A DNA stretch of 5,842 nucleotides, from contig DSAR01000411.1 of NCBI GenBank assembly GCA_011046405.1, positions 1 to 5,842 of the forward strand, given 5' to 3'. Position numbers and translations under genes: made by a program. The DNA comes from Chloroflexota bacterium (GTDB taxonomy: Bacteria; Chloroflexota; Anaerolineae; B4-G1). How positions within the stretch are numbered: the first letter of the stretch is position 1; every line of letters begins with the position of its first letter. This document shows positions 1 to 5,107 of the stretch, one piece after another. The notes beneath the pieces were generated by a model, which saw nothing but the letters and a program-made list of their open reading frames with translations, was not told the origin of the DNA and made no database searches.

Positions 1-310
1 AGGCGTAGCGGGCGAAGACGTAGGCCCCGGGTAGGGCCAGGACCACCGTGAGCACGGTCGAAAGAGCCGCCTGCCAGGTGGTGAAGTAGATCGTTCGCAG
101 ATGTCGGGAGGTGCCGAAGAGCGTCTCCAACACCTCGAAACTGATCCAGCCACCGGACGGCCCGTCTGGTGAAAAGGACAGCGAGAGGATAGCGGTCAGC
201 GGATAAAAGTAGAAGATGAGCAGGAAAAGCAGCGGCAGGGCAACCAGGAGCCCGCTCGAAATCGAAGTCCACCAGGGCCGCGTACTACTTAGACGCCTTT
301 GTCCCGCCAT
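1..310 (-). CDS. thiP: Thiamine ABC transporter permease, N-terminal part (runs off left edge)
   Basis: This is the first ~103 codons of a membrane protein, read leftwards and cut by the window edge. The translation begins MAGQRRLSSTRPWW and has a first hydrophobic segment at about residues 17-40 (LLVALPLLFLLIFYFYPLTA) and a second at about 76-100 (ending LTVVLALPGAYVFARYA). The pattern is typical of the first permease repeat of ThiP/FbpB-type ABC importers. ThiP normally carries two permease repeats in one ~530-residue chain and passes thiamine delivered by ThiB through the inner membrane. The call as ThiP rather than another FbpB-type permease rests mainly on thiB lying directly upstream on the same strand and on the TPP riboswitch at the operon head; an ATPase (thiQ) would be expected beyond the edge. 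An ATG at 322 is also in frame, but the ATG at 310 has GGAG six bases upstream and is preferred. The gap to thiB is enlarged by a MITE insertion. Confidence 0.85.
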   Translation of the reverse strand, partial: MAGQRRLSSTRPWWTSISSGLLVALPLLFLLIFYFYPLTAILSLSFSPDGPSGGWISFEVLETLFGTSRHLRTIYFTTWQAALSTVLTVVLALPGAYVFARYA

Positions 311-334
311 CTTCCACTCCATCAAAATGAGCCG

Positions 335-469
335 GGTGTGTTTCAAATGCTTTGAGCGCTGTTCGTAGTGCGTGCGCTGCTAGGCAGCGGCGCTAGATAG
401 CGGCTTCAGCGCGCTTTTACGGCGATAACGCCTACTACGAGCTTGGCCCCAAATAAAATGAAACACACC
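335..469. mobile_element. 135-bp MITE-like element between thiB and thiP
   Basis: The element is bounded by perfect 11-bp terminal inverted repeats: ggtgtgtttca at 335-345 and tgaaacacacc at 459-469. It is flanked by an 11-bp direct repeat, aaaatgagccg, at 324-334 and 470-480, as expected of a target-site duplication. It is far too short to encode a transposase, so it is a non-autonomous element. Its middle (361-442) is a separate palindromic module beginning gttcgtagt and ending actacgagc, which has a relative at 5134-5202. Removing the element and one duplication copy shortens the thiB-thiP gap from 180 to 34 bp, the normal spacing in an operon, so this is a clean insertion into a pre-existing operon that spared both coding regions. 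The 'c' at 469 could belong to either the element or the duplication, so the boundaries are uncertain by one base. Confidence 0.8.
361..442 (-). repeat. GTTCGTAGT/ACTACGARC palindromic core module, diverged copy
   Basis: This 82-bp module starts gttcgtagtgcg and ends cctactacgagc, with 9-bp inverted ends (one mismatch). It shares blocks such as gctagatagcggctt, gcgctttt and cgcctactacga with the reverse complement of 5134-5202, so the two are homologous in opposite orientations. This copy is longer because of an extra GC-rich palindromic stretch around 378-396 (tgctaggcagcggcgctag). It lies inside the terminal inverted repeats of the 335-469 element. In the thi mRNA it would fold into a strong hairpin between the thiB stop and the thiP start. 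Confidence 0.7.
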
Positions 470-490
470 AAAATGAGCCGATGAGAAGAA

Positions 491-1609
491 CTAGCGCAAG
501 GCCACGTCAGCCCACGCCGCCACCCACGCCTCACGGTTGGCCTCGATCGCTTCGTAGGGCACCTCGGCCGGGTTCTCGGGGATGACGGCGTACCTGGCGA
601 AGACCTCGGGCAGATCGGCGTTCTCGTTGGCCGGGAACATGAACATATTCAGGGGAATATCCTCCTGGAAGGTCACGTCCAGCATGAAATCGACCCACGC
701 CCGCGCTAGGTCGGGGTTCTGGGCCCCTTTCAGCACGCCCACGAACTCGATCTGCCGGAAGCAACTCTCGTCACCCACCACGGCTGCTGTCGGCGCCGCT
801 GACGCTTCGTCCATCGGTTCCTCGGCGAAGTAGACCCCCGCCGGGGGGCTGCTGGCGTAACTGACGACGATGGGCCGGTCGCCCTCACCGCCAGAACCGT
901 GCGTGAAGCGACCCCAATACGCCTCATTCCAGTCGCCCGCGATCGCTACGTCGTTCTCAAGCAGGTCGGCCCAGTAGTCGAGGTAAGTGTAATCGCCCGA
1001 TTCGCCAAAGCGTCCGACGGTCGCCAACAGGAAGGCCAGCCCCGGTGAGGAGGAAGCCGCATCCTGGACAACCGTCAGTCCTTTGTAATCCGGTGCGACC
1101 AGATCCTCCAGGTTCTCCGGCGGCGCGATGCCCGCCTCTTCGAACCAGGCCCTATCGTAGTTCAAGCATACGTCGCCATAATCGACCGGTAACGCCCGAT
1201 GCTGGGGATCCAGTTTCAGGTCATCGATGATCTGGTCCAATAGAGGAGAAGCGTAGGGCTCGAAGATGTCCGCGTTCAGCGCCCGGCTGAGCAACGTGTT
1301 ATCGACGCCGTAGAGCACGTCGGCCAAAGGATTCGCGACGCTGAGGATCGCTTGATTGACCATCACGCCGGCATCGCCCGATTCCAGGATCTCCACTTTG
1401 GCCCCGTGCGCTTCCTCGAAAGCGGCTATTGTCTCCTCGCTGATGTTGAAACTGTTGTGCGTCATCATTCGCAACGTGCGAATCTCAACAGTCTCGCTCT
1501 CCTCAGTGGGCGCGGGGGCCTCCTCCATCGGCGCTGGCGTTGTCGCGCCGGCGCCACATCCCGTCAAAAGCAATACAACGATCAACATAGCACCTAAAAA
1601 GCGTTTCAT
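491..1609 (-). CDS. thiB: Thiamine-binding lipoprotein of the thiamine ABC transporter
   Basis: The 372-residue product is the extracytoplasmic thiamine receptor (ThiB/TbpA family), which captures thiamine or its phosphates and hands them to ThiP. It opens with a lipoprotein signal peptide, a charged MKR start and a hydrophobic stretch to a lipobox LLTGC, giving Cys18 as the lipidated residue. A low-complexity Pro/Glu linker follows at about 20-40, as in other tethered binding proteins. The mature domain has family blocks: RMMTHNSFNISEE (47-59), ADVLYGVDNTLLSRA (96-110), PVDYGDVCLNYD (141-152), GDWNEAYWGRF (225-235), SYASSPPAGVYFA (250-262) and FRQIEFVGVLKG (284-295). The aromatic-rich 227-234 block is where thiamine stacks in known homologues (inference for this protein). 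The start is well supported by GGAGG about eight bases before the ATG. The length matches the family once the lipoprotein linker is added. It lies 75 bp after thiN and is presumably under the same riboswitch. Confidence 0.93.
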   Translation of the reverse strand: MKRFLGAMLIVVLLLTGCGAGATTPAPMEEAPAPTEESETVEIRTLRMMTHNSFNISEETIAAFEEAHGAKVEILESGDAGVMVNQAILSVANPLADVLYGVDNTLLSRALNADIFEPYASPLLDQIIDDLKLDPQHRALPVDYGDVCLNYDRAWFEEAGIAPPENLEDLVAPDYKGLTVVQDAASSSPGLAFLLATVGRFGESGDYTYLDYWADLLENDVAIAGDWNEAYWGRFTHGSGGEGDRPIVVSYASSPPAGVYFAEEPMDEASAAPTAAVVGDESCFRQIEFVGVLKGAQNPDLARAWVDFMLDVTFQEDIPLNMFMFPANENADLPEVFARYAVIPENPAEVPYEAIEANREAWVAAWADVALR

Positions 1610-1634
1610 ATTCCCACCTCCAAAACTTTGTATA

Positions 1635-1682
1635 CTTGCACACTTGCCACTTGCACACTTGCCACTTGCACACTTGCAACTT
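1635..1682. repeat. 15-bp tandem repeat (3.2 copies) between thiN and thiB
   Basis: The unit cttgcacacttgcca is repeated exactly at 1635-1649 and 1650-1664, then once more with a single change (…caa) at 1665-1679, followed by a partial ctt. Each 15-bp unit is itself made of a 7-bp and an 8-bp sub-unit sharing cttgc. The array occupies most of the 75-bp thiN-thiB gap and ends two bases before the thiN stop codon. It is not coding, and its sub-unit resembles the 8-bp array at 5019-5066. Confidence 0.9.
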
Positions 1683-1684
1683 AC

Positions 1685-2326
1685 TTAGCGCCTGATCACC
1701 ACACACAACAACCAGCCCTCTCGCACGCTGACCCGGGCTCGTTCCTCCACCAACTCATTACTCACCCCACGCGCCAATCCAAAGCGTAGCGTCTCATCAT
1801 CCAGCGGCCACGTCACACCCCGGGCGGTCACCCCCTCGGCGTCTCGCCCCAACGGGATGAGCGAGAGTATATCCCCCGGCTTACCCCGGACGAGCGCCTC
1901 TTGCCCGGCCCGGATCAGAAACGCCTCTTGCTTTCCCTCGACGACGCGCACGTCGATCTCCGCCAACGCCGGCAACGCCATCAGGAACAGGTTAGCCAGC
2001 GTTTGATCCAGCCGTCCGCCCAGGGCCGCGAGAATGACGATTTCTGTCGCGCCGGCGCGGGCGGCGTATTTCAGCGCTAGTTCCAGATCGGTCTCATCTT
2101 TTTGAACCGGGAAGCGCACGATCTCGCCCCCCGCCGACGTCACCCGCTCTAAATTTCGGGAAGAGATCGAATCCAAATCGCCGATCACGACGTAGGGCAT
2201 CGCCCCGACGGAAAGGGCGTATTCAGCCCCGCCATCGGCGGCGATGATCAGATCATCCGGTCGCAGTAAGCGCTGCGTCTCTTCTGGGTTATCGAATTCA
2301 CCGTTTACGAATACTATCGCTCGCAT
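1685..2326 (-). CDS. thiN: Thiamine pyrophosphokinase
   Basis: The 213-residue product transfers pyrophosphate from ATP to thiamine, making TPP and AMP in the cytoplasm. It therefore completes salvage of the thiamine imported by the downstream genes. All family signatures are visible, numbered from the chosen start: AADGGA (29-34), GDLDS (49-53, acidic, metal and substrate binding), KDETDLELAL (76-85) and AALGGRLDQTLANL (100-113). A C-terminal thiamine-binding half ends with the characteristic RGVSNEL block (186-192). The length is normal for bacterial ThiN. The ATG at 2326 is chosen because GAGGTG lies just upstream; a TTG at 2344 extends the frame by six residues but has no ribosome binding site. 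It is the first gene after the TPP riboswitch and terminator, so its expression should fall when TPP is plentiful. Confidence 0.95.
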   Translation of the reverse strand: MRAIVFVNGEFDNPEETQRLLRPDDLIIAADGGAEYALSVGAMPYVVIGDLDSISSRNLERVTSAGGEIVRFPVQKDETDLELALKYAARAGATEIVILAALGGRLDQTLANLFLMALPALAEIDVRVVEGKQEAFLIRAGQEALVRGKPGDILSLIPLGRDAEGVTARGVTWPLDDETLRFGLARGVSNELVEERARVSVREGWLLCVVIRR

Positions 2327-2374
2327 CGTCACCTCGATTATCAAAAACCGCCCTCATCGGAAGACGCTTTCTCC

Positions 2375-2406
2375 AAAATAAAAATCGCCCCGACCAGCGG
2401 AGCGAT
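2375..2406 (-). terminator. Riboswitch-controlled intrinsic terminator upstream of thiN
   Basis: On the minus strand, arm ATCGCUCC (2406-2399) pairs with GGGGCGAU (2391-2384) across a 7-base loop, with one G-U pair. A run UUUUUAUUUU follows (2384-2375). It lies between the TPP aptamer and thiN. The 9 bases CUCCGCUGG of its left arm and loop (2402-2394) are an exact complement of CCAGCGGAG in the aptamer 3' part (2441-2433). Terminator and an antiterminator pairing are therefore mutually exclusive, as expected of transcriptional attenuation. Confidence 0.87.
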
Positions 2407-2428
2407 TGTTGTTGCACACACGATTTCA

Positions 2429-2529
2429 CTCCCTCCGCTGGCATAACCCAGATCAGGTTCCAAGGGTCGGTGCGGATGGCCCCTAAAGGCCTATAACACC
2501 CTCTCAGCCTGTTCCCAGGCTCCCCTGAT
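2429..2529 (-). promoter_or_regulatory. TPP riboswitch (THI element) aptamer
   Basis: This RNA leader senses thiamine pyrophosphate. Read on the minus strand it has the conserved thi-box elements in order: a CAGGGGAGCC start, CUGAGAGGGUG (2507-2497), a variable helix, then GACCCUUGGAACCUG and the AUCUGGGUUAUGCC segment (to 2440), and a GGAGGGAGUGA closing strand. CUGAGAG forms the pocket for the pyrimidine ring, and the GGGUUAUGCC side belongs to the pyrophosphate sensor helices (known for the class). It stands about 100 bases ahead of thiN with an intrinsic terminator between them. TPP binding would sequester CCAGCGGAG (2441-2433) and let the terminator form. It should govern thiN, thiB and thiP together. 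Confidence 0.96.
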
Positions 2530-2569
2530 TATGTCTATCGATAAACTTACTTTCTCAAAGTGCGCCTAC

Positions 2570-2597
2570 ATTATACGACATCTCGCGGGTTTGGCAA
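2570..2597 (-). promoter_or_regulatory. Sigma70-type promoter of the thiN-thiB-thiP operon
   Basis: On the minus strand, TTGCCA (2597-2592, one mismatch from TTGACA) and an exact TATAAT (2575-2570) are separated by 16 bp. Transcription would start near 2563, about 34 bases before the TPP aptamer, giving a leader of roughly 235 bases before thiN. Confidence 0.75.
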
Positions 2598-2837
2598 ATT
2601 CCGGGGAAAACGGGAAAACGAAGCAAATCCAAGGGGGTTTAAACGCGGTTTGCGCTTGCGATTTGCTTTGAAAACCCAAAACGTAGCGGTTCTAGAGCCT
2701 TCTAAAGCCCCTGAGGGCTGTTCCAACGCATTGGGAAAGTTAATCAACCCCAGGCGGCGCGTATGGAAGACTTGGTTGAAAAAAGCGACCGGCTTTTGCT
2801 GTCACGGGCCACGCTATTTGAACAACCAGTAGCAAAC
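2598..2837. other. Intergenic stretch between the thi promoter and the AlkZ-like gene
   Basis: No convincing gene is seen in these 240 bp. An open frame on the plus strand covers most of it, but its GTG start has no ribosome binding site, its composition is Arg/Lys-rich without domain features, and it begins inside the antisense of the thi promoter region. The only structure noted is a weak terminator-like hairpin at 2779-2797 and a small AGCCC/GGGCT hairpin at 2706-2719. Confidence 0.6.
2779..2797 (-). terminator. Possible intrinsic terminator after the AlkZ-like gene
   Basis: Read on the minus strand, AAAAGC and GCUUUU pair around a 5-base CGGUC loop and run into a six-U tract, about 40 bases past the stop codon of the AlkZ-like gene. 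The stem is only 6 bp with two G-C pairs, so it would be weak. It is reported because its position fits the end of the two-gene operon. Confidence 0.35.
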
Positions 2838-3683
2838 CTATATGGCGCGCCCTGAAACCAACAACAAGCCATTCTTCTCAATCTCCACTTCCTGAACGAC
2901 CTTTTCCTCTAGCAGCTTGCCAAGGGTGTGCTCTAACTCCTTCGGTGTCCACTTGAGCACGTGGAACGCCTTGGCGACCATCTTACGGTCCGCTGCCACC
3001 ACGTTCTCCAGGTACCGCTGCAGCAATATCCGGCGAGCCTCACTTCGCTTGATCGACCGCGCCTGTTTGGGGAGATCGGGGAACCAGCGCTGGAACAGTT
3101 CGTAGACGAAGGCGTAATTCCACGCGCCCGTCTCGGCCACGCCGATGGGCACCACCTTCAGCCCCACCTGCAACTCGACCAAGGCTCGATCGAAGCGCGA
3201 TTTGGCGCTCTCGGCGCTCATACGCGCCTCACGGCGCAGCCGCACCGTGTCCAACGGGCCGTGCTCCAGGATCGCCTCGTAGATGGCCTTCGCCTCTGCC
3301 GTCAGCTTGCCGTCCTCGTACTCGGCCAGGTAATCGTCAAGCGATCCAAAATTCTCGCTGAGCGCGTAAAAATACGGCAGGTAATCCAGCGAGACCAACG
3401 TCGCCCGGCGTCGCAGGAGCTTGCCGTAATACCACCACCGCTTGTCCAATGCCTGATCTTTCCATCCCCAGCATTTACTGAGATCGGGGTCGCCGTGCTC
3501 GTTGGGTACGGGCCGCTCGCGCCCGGCGATGGCGTGAAACAGGTTGGGCATTTCGATATCCTTGATGGGCCAGAAGTGGCAGAAGCCGACCTGGTCGACG
3601 AATTGGCGGGCGTCATCGATGGTGCGTAACCGCCGCTGGGGCGTTCGATGATAGTTGATCTCTCGTTGTTGGATGACGTCCAT
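2838..3683 (-). CDS. AlkZ/YcaQ-related winged-helix DNA-binding protein
   Basis: The 281-residue cytosolic protein looks like an AlkZ-related member of the YcaQ/HTH_42 superfamily. Characterised AlkZ and YcaQ enzymes in that superfamily are DNA glycosylases that unhook alkylated bases or interstrand crosslinks. Visible blocks are VGFCHFWPIKDIEMPNLFHA (32-51), ERPVPNEH…WGWKD (56-76), WWYYGKLLRRRATLVSLDYL (83-102) and LSENFGSLDDYLAEYEDG (108-125). Two helix-turn-helix/winged-helix-like units follow at about 129-182 and 214-270, each ending in a hydrophobic beta wing. The catalytic QxD/QxQ of true AlkZ enzymes aligns by eye with H36-F-W38, so glycosylase activity cannot be assumed. The ATG at 3683 is preceded by GAGGAG three bases away. 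The gene begins 21 bp after the radical SAM stop codon and very likely shares its SOS-type promoter. The family call is from recognised sequence blocks; the exact function is unknown. Confidence 0.72.
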   Translation of the reverse strand: MDVIQQREINYHRTPQRRLRTIDDARQFVDQVGFCHFWPIKDIEMPNLFHAIAGRERPVPNEHGDPDLSKCWGWKDQALDKRWWYYGKLLRRRATLVSLDYLPYFYALSENFGSLDDYLAEYEDGKLTAEAKAIYEAILEHGPLDTVRLRREARMSAESAKSRFDRALVELQVGLKVVPIGVAETGAWNYAFVYELFQRWFPDLPKQARSIKRSEARRILLQRYLENVVAADRKMVAKAFHVLKWTPKELEHTLGKLLEEKVVQEVEIEKNGLLLVSGRAI

Positions 3684-3704
3684 AAACTCCTCGGGATTTC
3701 AGAA

Positions 3705-4841
3705 TCAGGTGGGCCACAGGCTCAGTTGGCGGGGCGCGCGGCGACCGTCGAGCAAGATGTAGGGGGCTGCCCGGTCGGCGACGATCCGCAACTTACGCAG
3801 GTCTGCCAGGTCCTGGATCGTTCCCTTTCTCCGTTCGTGCAGGATCCGGTTGGCACCCTTGGGCCCGATGCCGGGCACCCGCAGGAGATCGCGCCGGTCG
3901 GCGGTGTTGACCTCGACCGGCGCGCAGGCTAGGTGCTGGCGGGCCCAGGCCAACTTCGGGTCGGCGTCCAGGGGGAGATTGCCCCCCGGGTCGAAGGGCA
4001 TATCCTCGACGGTGAAGCCGTAGTCGCGCAGGAGAAAAGAGGATTGGTAAAGCCGGTGCTCACGGGTTGGCGACGCCGGCGGATGGTGTTCCAGGGGGGT
4101 GTCGCGCACGGGCGTGAAGGCCATGAAGTAGGCCCGCGCAATCCCGGCCTGGCGGTACAGGAACTCGGTCGTCGTCAGAAGTTCCAAGTCACTTTCGTCG
4201 GCCGCGCCCACGACAAACTGGGTGGTCGAGCTGGGCTGCTTCCCCGGCGTCTCCTGCCGAATCTCCTCGATCCAACGCAGACGCTGCAGGAGCTCCTCGT
4301 CGAAGATCTTGTGCGGCGCCAGGCGGGCCAGACGCTCGGTGTTGGGCGCCTCCAGATTCACCGACACGCGATCGGCCAGGCGCATGGCCGCCTCGATCTG
4401 GTCCCGCTCGGCCCCCGGCATCACCTTGAGGTGGACGTAGCCTCGGAAGTCATATCGCCGGCGCAGAATCTCGGCCGTGGAGATGATGCGATCCTGGGTC
4501 CACCGTCCGCCACCGGCGACGCCGGAACTGAGGAAAATGCCCTCCGCGATCCCCTTTTGATGAAGTTGGACGAAGAGGTGGGCCAGTTCGTCGGGGGTGA
4601 AGGTTGCCCGGCGGCAATCGCGTCCAGCGCGGAAGGCGCAATAGGCACAGTCCCGCTCACAGGCCGACGTGAGCAGCGTCTTGAGCAGCGCGATGTGCTT
4701 CCCGCCGGGCATGACCGCGTTATGAACCGCACCGCCCAACGCGTCGACCCGGCGAGCGTTCGATTGCCCGACGCCGACCTCTTCAGCTGCTTCGAAGCAA
4801 GTGGGAGGACCTAAAAGTTTGAGTTTTGCTTCTGCATCCAT
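3705..4841 (-). CDS. Radical SAM protein with C-terminal helix-hairpin-helix, putative DNA repair/modification
   Basis: The 378-residue protein has a radical SAM core beginning with the [4Fe-4S] motif CERDCAYC (Cys61, Cys65, Cys68; CxxxCxxC). SAM-binding-type segments follow: GIFLSSGVAGGG (101-112), GYVHLKVMPGA (134-144) and RVSVNLEAPN (158-167). The C-terminus carries a helix-hairpin-helix at about 317-350 (LLRVPGIGPKGANRIL), a non-specific DNA-backbone-binding fold. This combination matches the 'putative DNA modification/repair radical SAM' group (TIGR03916-like), whose members often sit beside uracil-DNA-glycosylase-type genes; their reaction is not established. Here the partner is an AlkZ-like gene instead. 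The ATG at 4841 has GGAG seven bases upstream. Given the predicted start point near 4852, the leader is only about ten bases. The perfect promoter and LexA-type box upstream suggest strong expression after DNA damage. An additional Cys76 follows the cluster. The fold is confident; the substrate is unknown. Confidence 0.88.
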   Translation of the reverse strand: MDAEAKLKLLGPPTCFEAAEEVGVGQSNARRVDALGGAVHNAVMPGGKHIALLKTLLTSACERDCAYCAFRAGRDCRRATFTPDELAHLFVQLHQKGIAEGIFLSSGVAGGGRWTQDRIISTAEILRRRYDFRGYVHLKVMPGAERDQIEAAMRLADRVSVNLEAPNTERLARLAPHKIFDEELLQRLRWIEEIRQETPGKQPSSTTQFVVGAADESDLELLTTTEFLYRQAGIARAYFMAFTPVRDTPLEHHPPASPTREHRLYQSSFLLRDYGFTVEDMPFDPGGNLPLDADPKLAWARQHLACAPVEVNTADRRDLLRVPGIGPKGANRILHERRKGTIQDLADLRKLRIVADRAAPYILLDGRRAPRQLSLWPT

Positions 4842-4858
4842 CGTTAGTCTCCACCCAC

Positions 4859-4887
4859 ATTATAGGAACAAATGTTCTAACTGTCAA
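4859..4887 (-). promoter_or_regulatory. Exact-consensus sigma70 promoter of the radical SAM/AlkZ-like operon
   Basis: Read on the minus strand, TTGACA (4887-4882) and TATAAT (4864-4859) both match consensus exactly with the ideal 17-bp spacer. The predicted start is near 4852, just upstream of the GGAG ribosome binding site (4852-4849). Such a strong promoter normally needs a repressor; a LexA-type box fills the spacer. Confidence 0.9.
4866..4877. promoter_or_regulatory. LexA/SOS box inside the promoter spacer
   Basis: GAACAAATGTTC is a perfect 12-bp palindrome of the form GAAC-N4-GTTC, the LexA (DinR) operator type known from Bacillus, Actinobacteria and relatives. It occupies the spacer between the -35 and -10 elements, where bound LexA would block RNA polymerase. 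The neighbouring genes encode proteins of DNA-repair character, which strengthens the call. That this organism's LexA uses this motif is inference. Confidence 0.8.
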
Positions 4888-4904
4888 GCAAACGCCCACC
4901 TTGC

Positions 4905-5014
4905 GTATCATCTCAATAAACCGGGGCAAACTCGCTCGGGCCGGTCTCCTGACCGTGCCCGCTGTGGCTCGGTCGGGAGACCGGCCACAGCTCCCCAACT
5001 TATTGAGAAGATAC
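4905..5014. mobile_element. 110-bp MITE-like element, copy 1
   Basis: The ends gtatcatctcaataa and ttattgagaagatac are inverted repeats with one mismatch in 15. The element is flanked by an 8-bp duplication, caccttgc, at 4897-4904 and 5015-5022. The centre is a long hairpin: GGCCGGTCTCCTGACCG (4939-4955) pairs with CGGTCGGGAGACCGGCC (4970-4986) at 16 of 17 positions, the odd one being a possible G-U. It is identical base for base to the element at 5334-5443. It has no coding capacity, so an unseen transposase must mobilise it. It landed 17 bp upstream of the -35 box of the SOS-type promoter and at the edge of the 8-bp tandem repeat. Confidence 0.92.
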
Positions 5015-5018
5015 CACC

Positions 5019-5066
5019 TTGCCATCTTGCCATCTTGCCATCTTGCCATCTTGCCATCTTGCCATC
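5019..5066. repeat. 8-bp tandem repeat, six exact copies
   Basis: The unit ttgccatc occurs six times without change. The copy-1 MITE next to it split the array's left edge: before insertion the sequence would have read caccttgccatcttgcc. There are no spacers, so it is a simple microsatellite and not a CRISPR array. The unit is related to the 15-bp repeat at 1635-1682 (shared cttgcca). Confidence 0.95.
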
Positions 5067-5107
5067 GGATGTCTCTGCTGCTACAATACGTAACATAAGC
5101 GCTAGTG

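Noticed and set aside
2706..2719. AGCCC-CTGA-GGGCT hairpin
   Set aside because: Only five base pairs and no T-run on either side; too weak to call a terminator.
2560..2832. 90-codon open frame on the plus strand in the gap before the thi promoter
   Set aside because: GTG start without a ribosome binding site, Arg/Lys-rich low-information product, and overlap with the antisense of a good promoter.
2961..3629. Open frame of 222 codons on the plus strand opposite the AlkZ-like gene
   Set aside because: Mirror of a recognised coding frame; no ribosome binding site and no family blocks.
3933..4814. Long open frame on the plus strand (293 codons) opposite the radical SAM gene
   Set aside because: It is antisense to a gene with clear Cys motif and HhH domain; its translation has no recognisable domain and reflects the GC-rich codon pattern of the real strand.
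5019..5066. Possible CRISPR-like array
   Set aside because: Units are 8 bp, contiguous and without spacers, and no cas gene is nearby.
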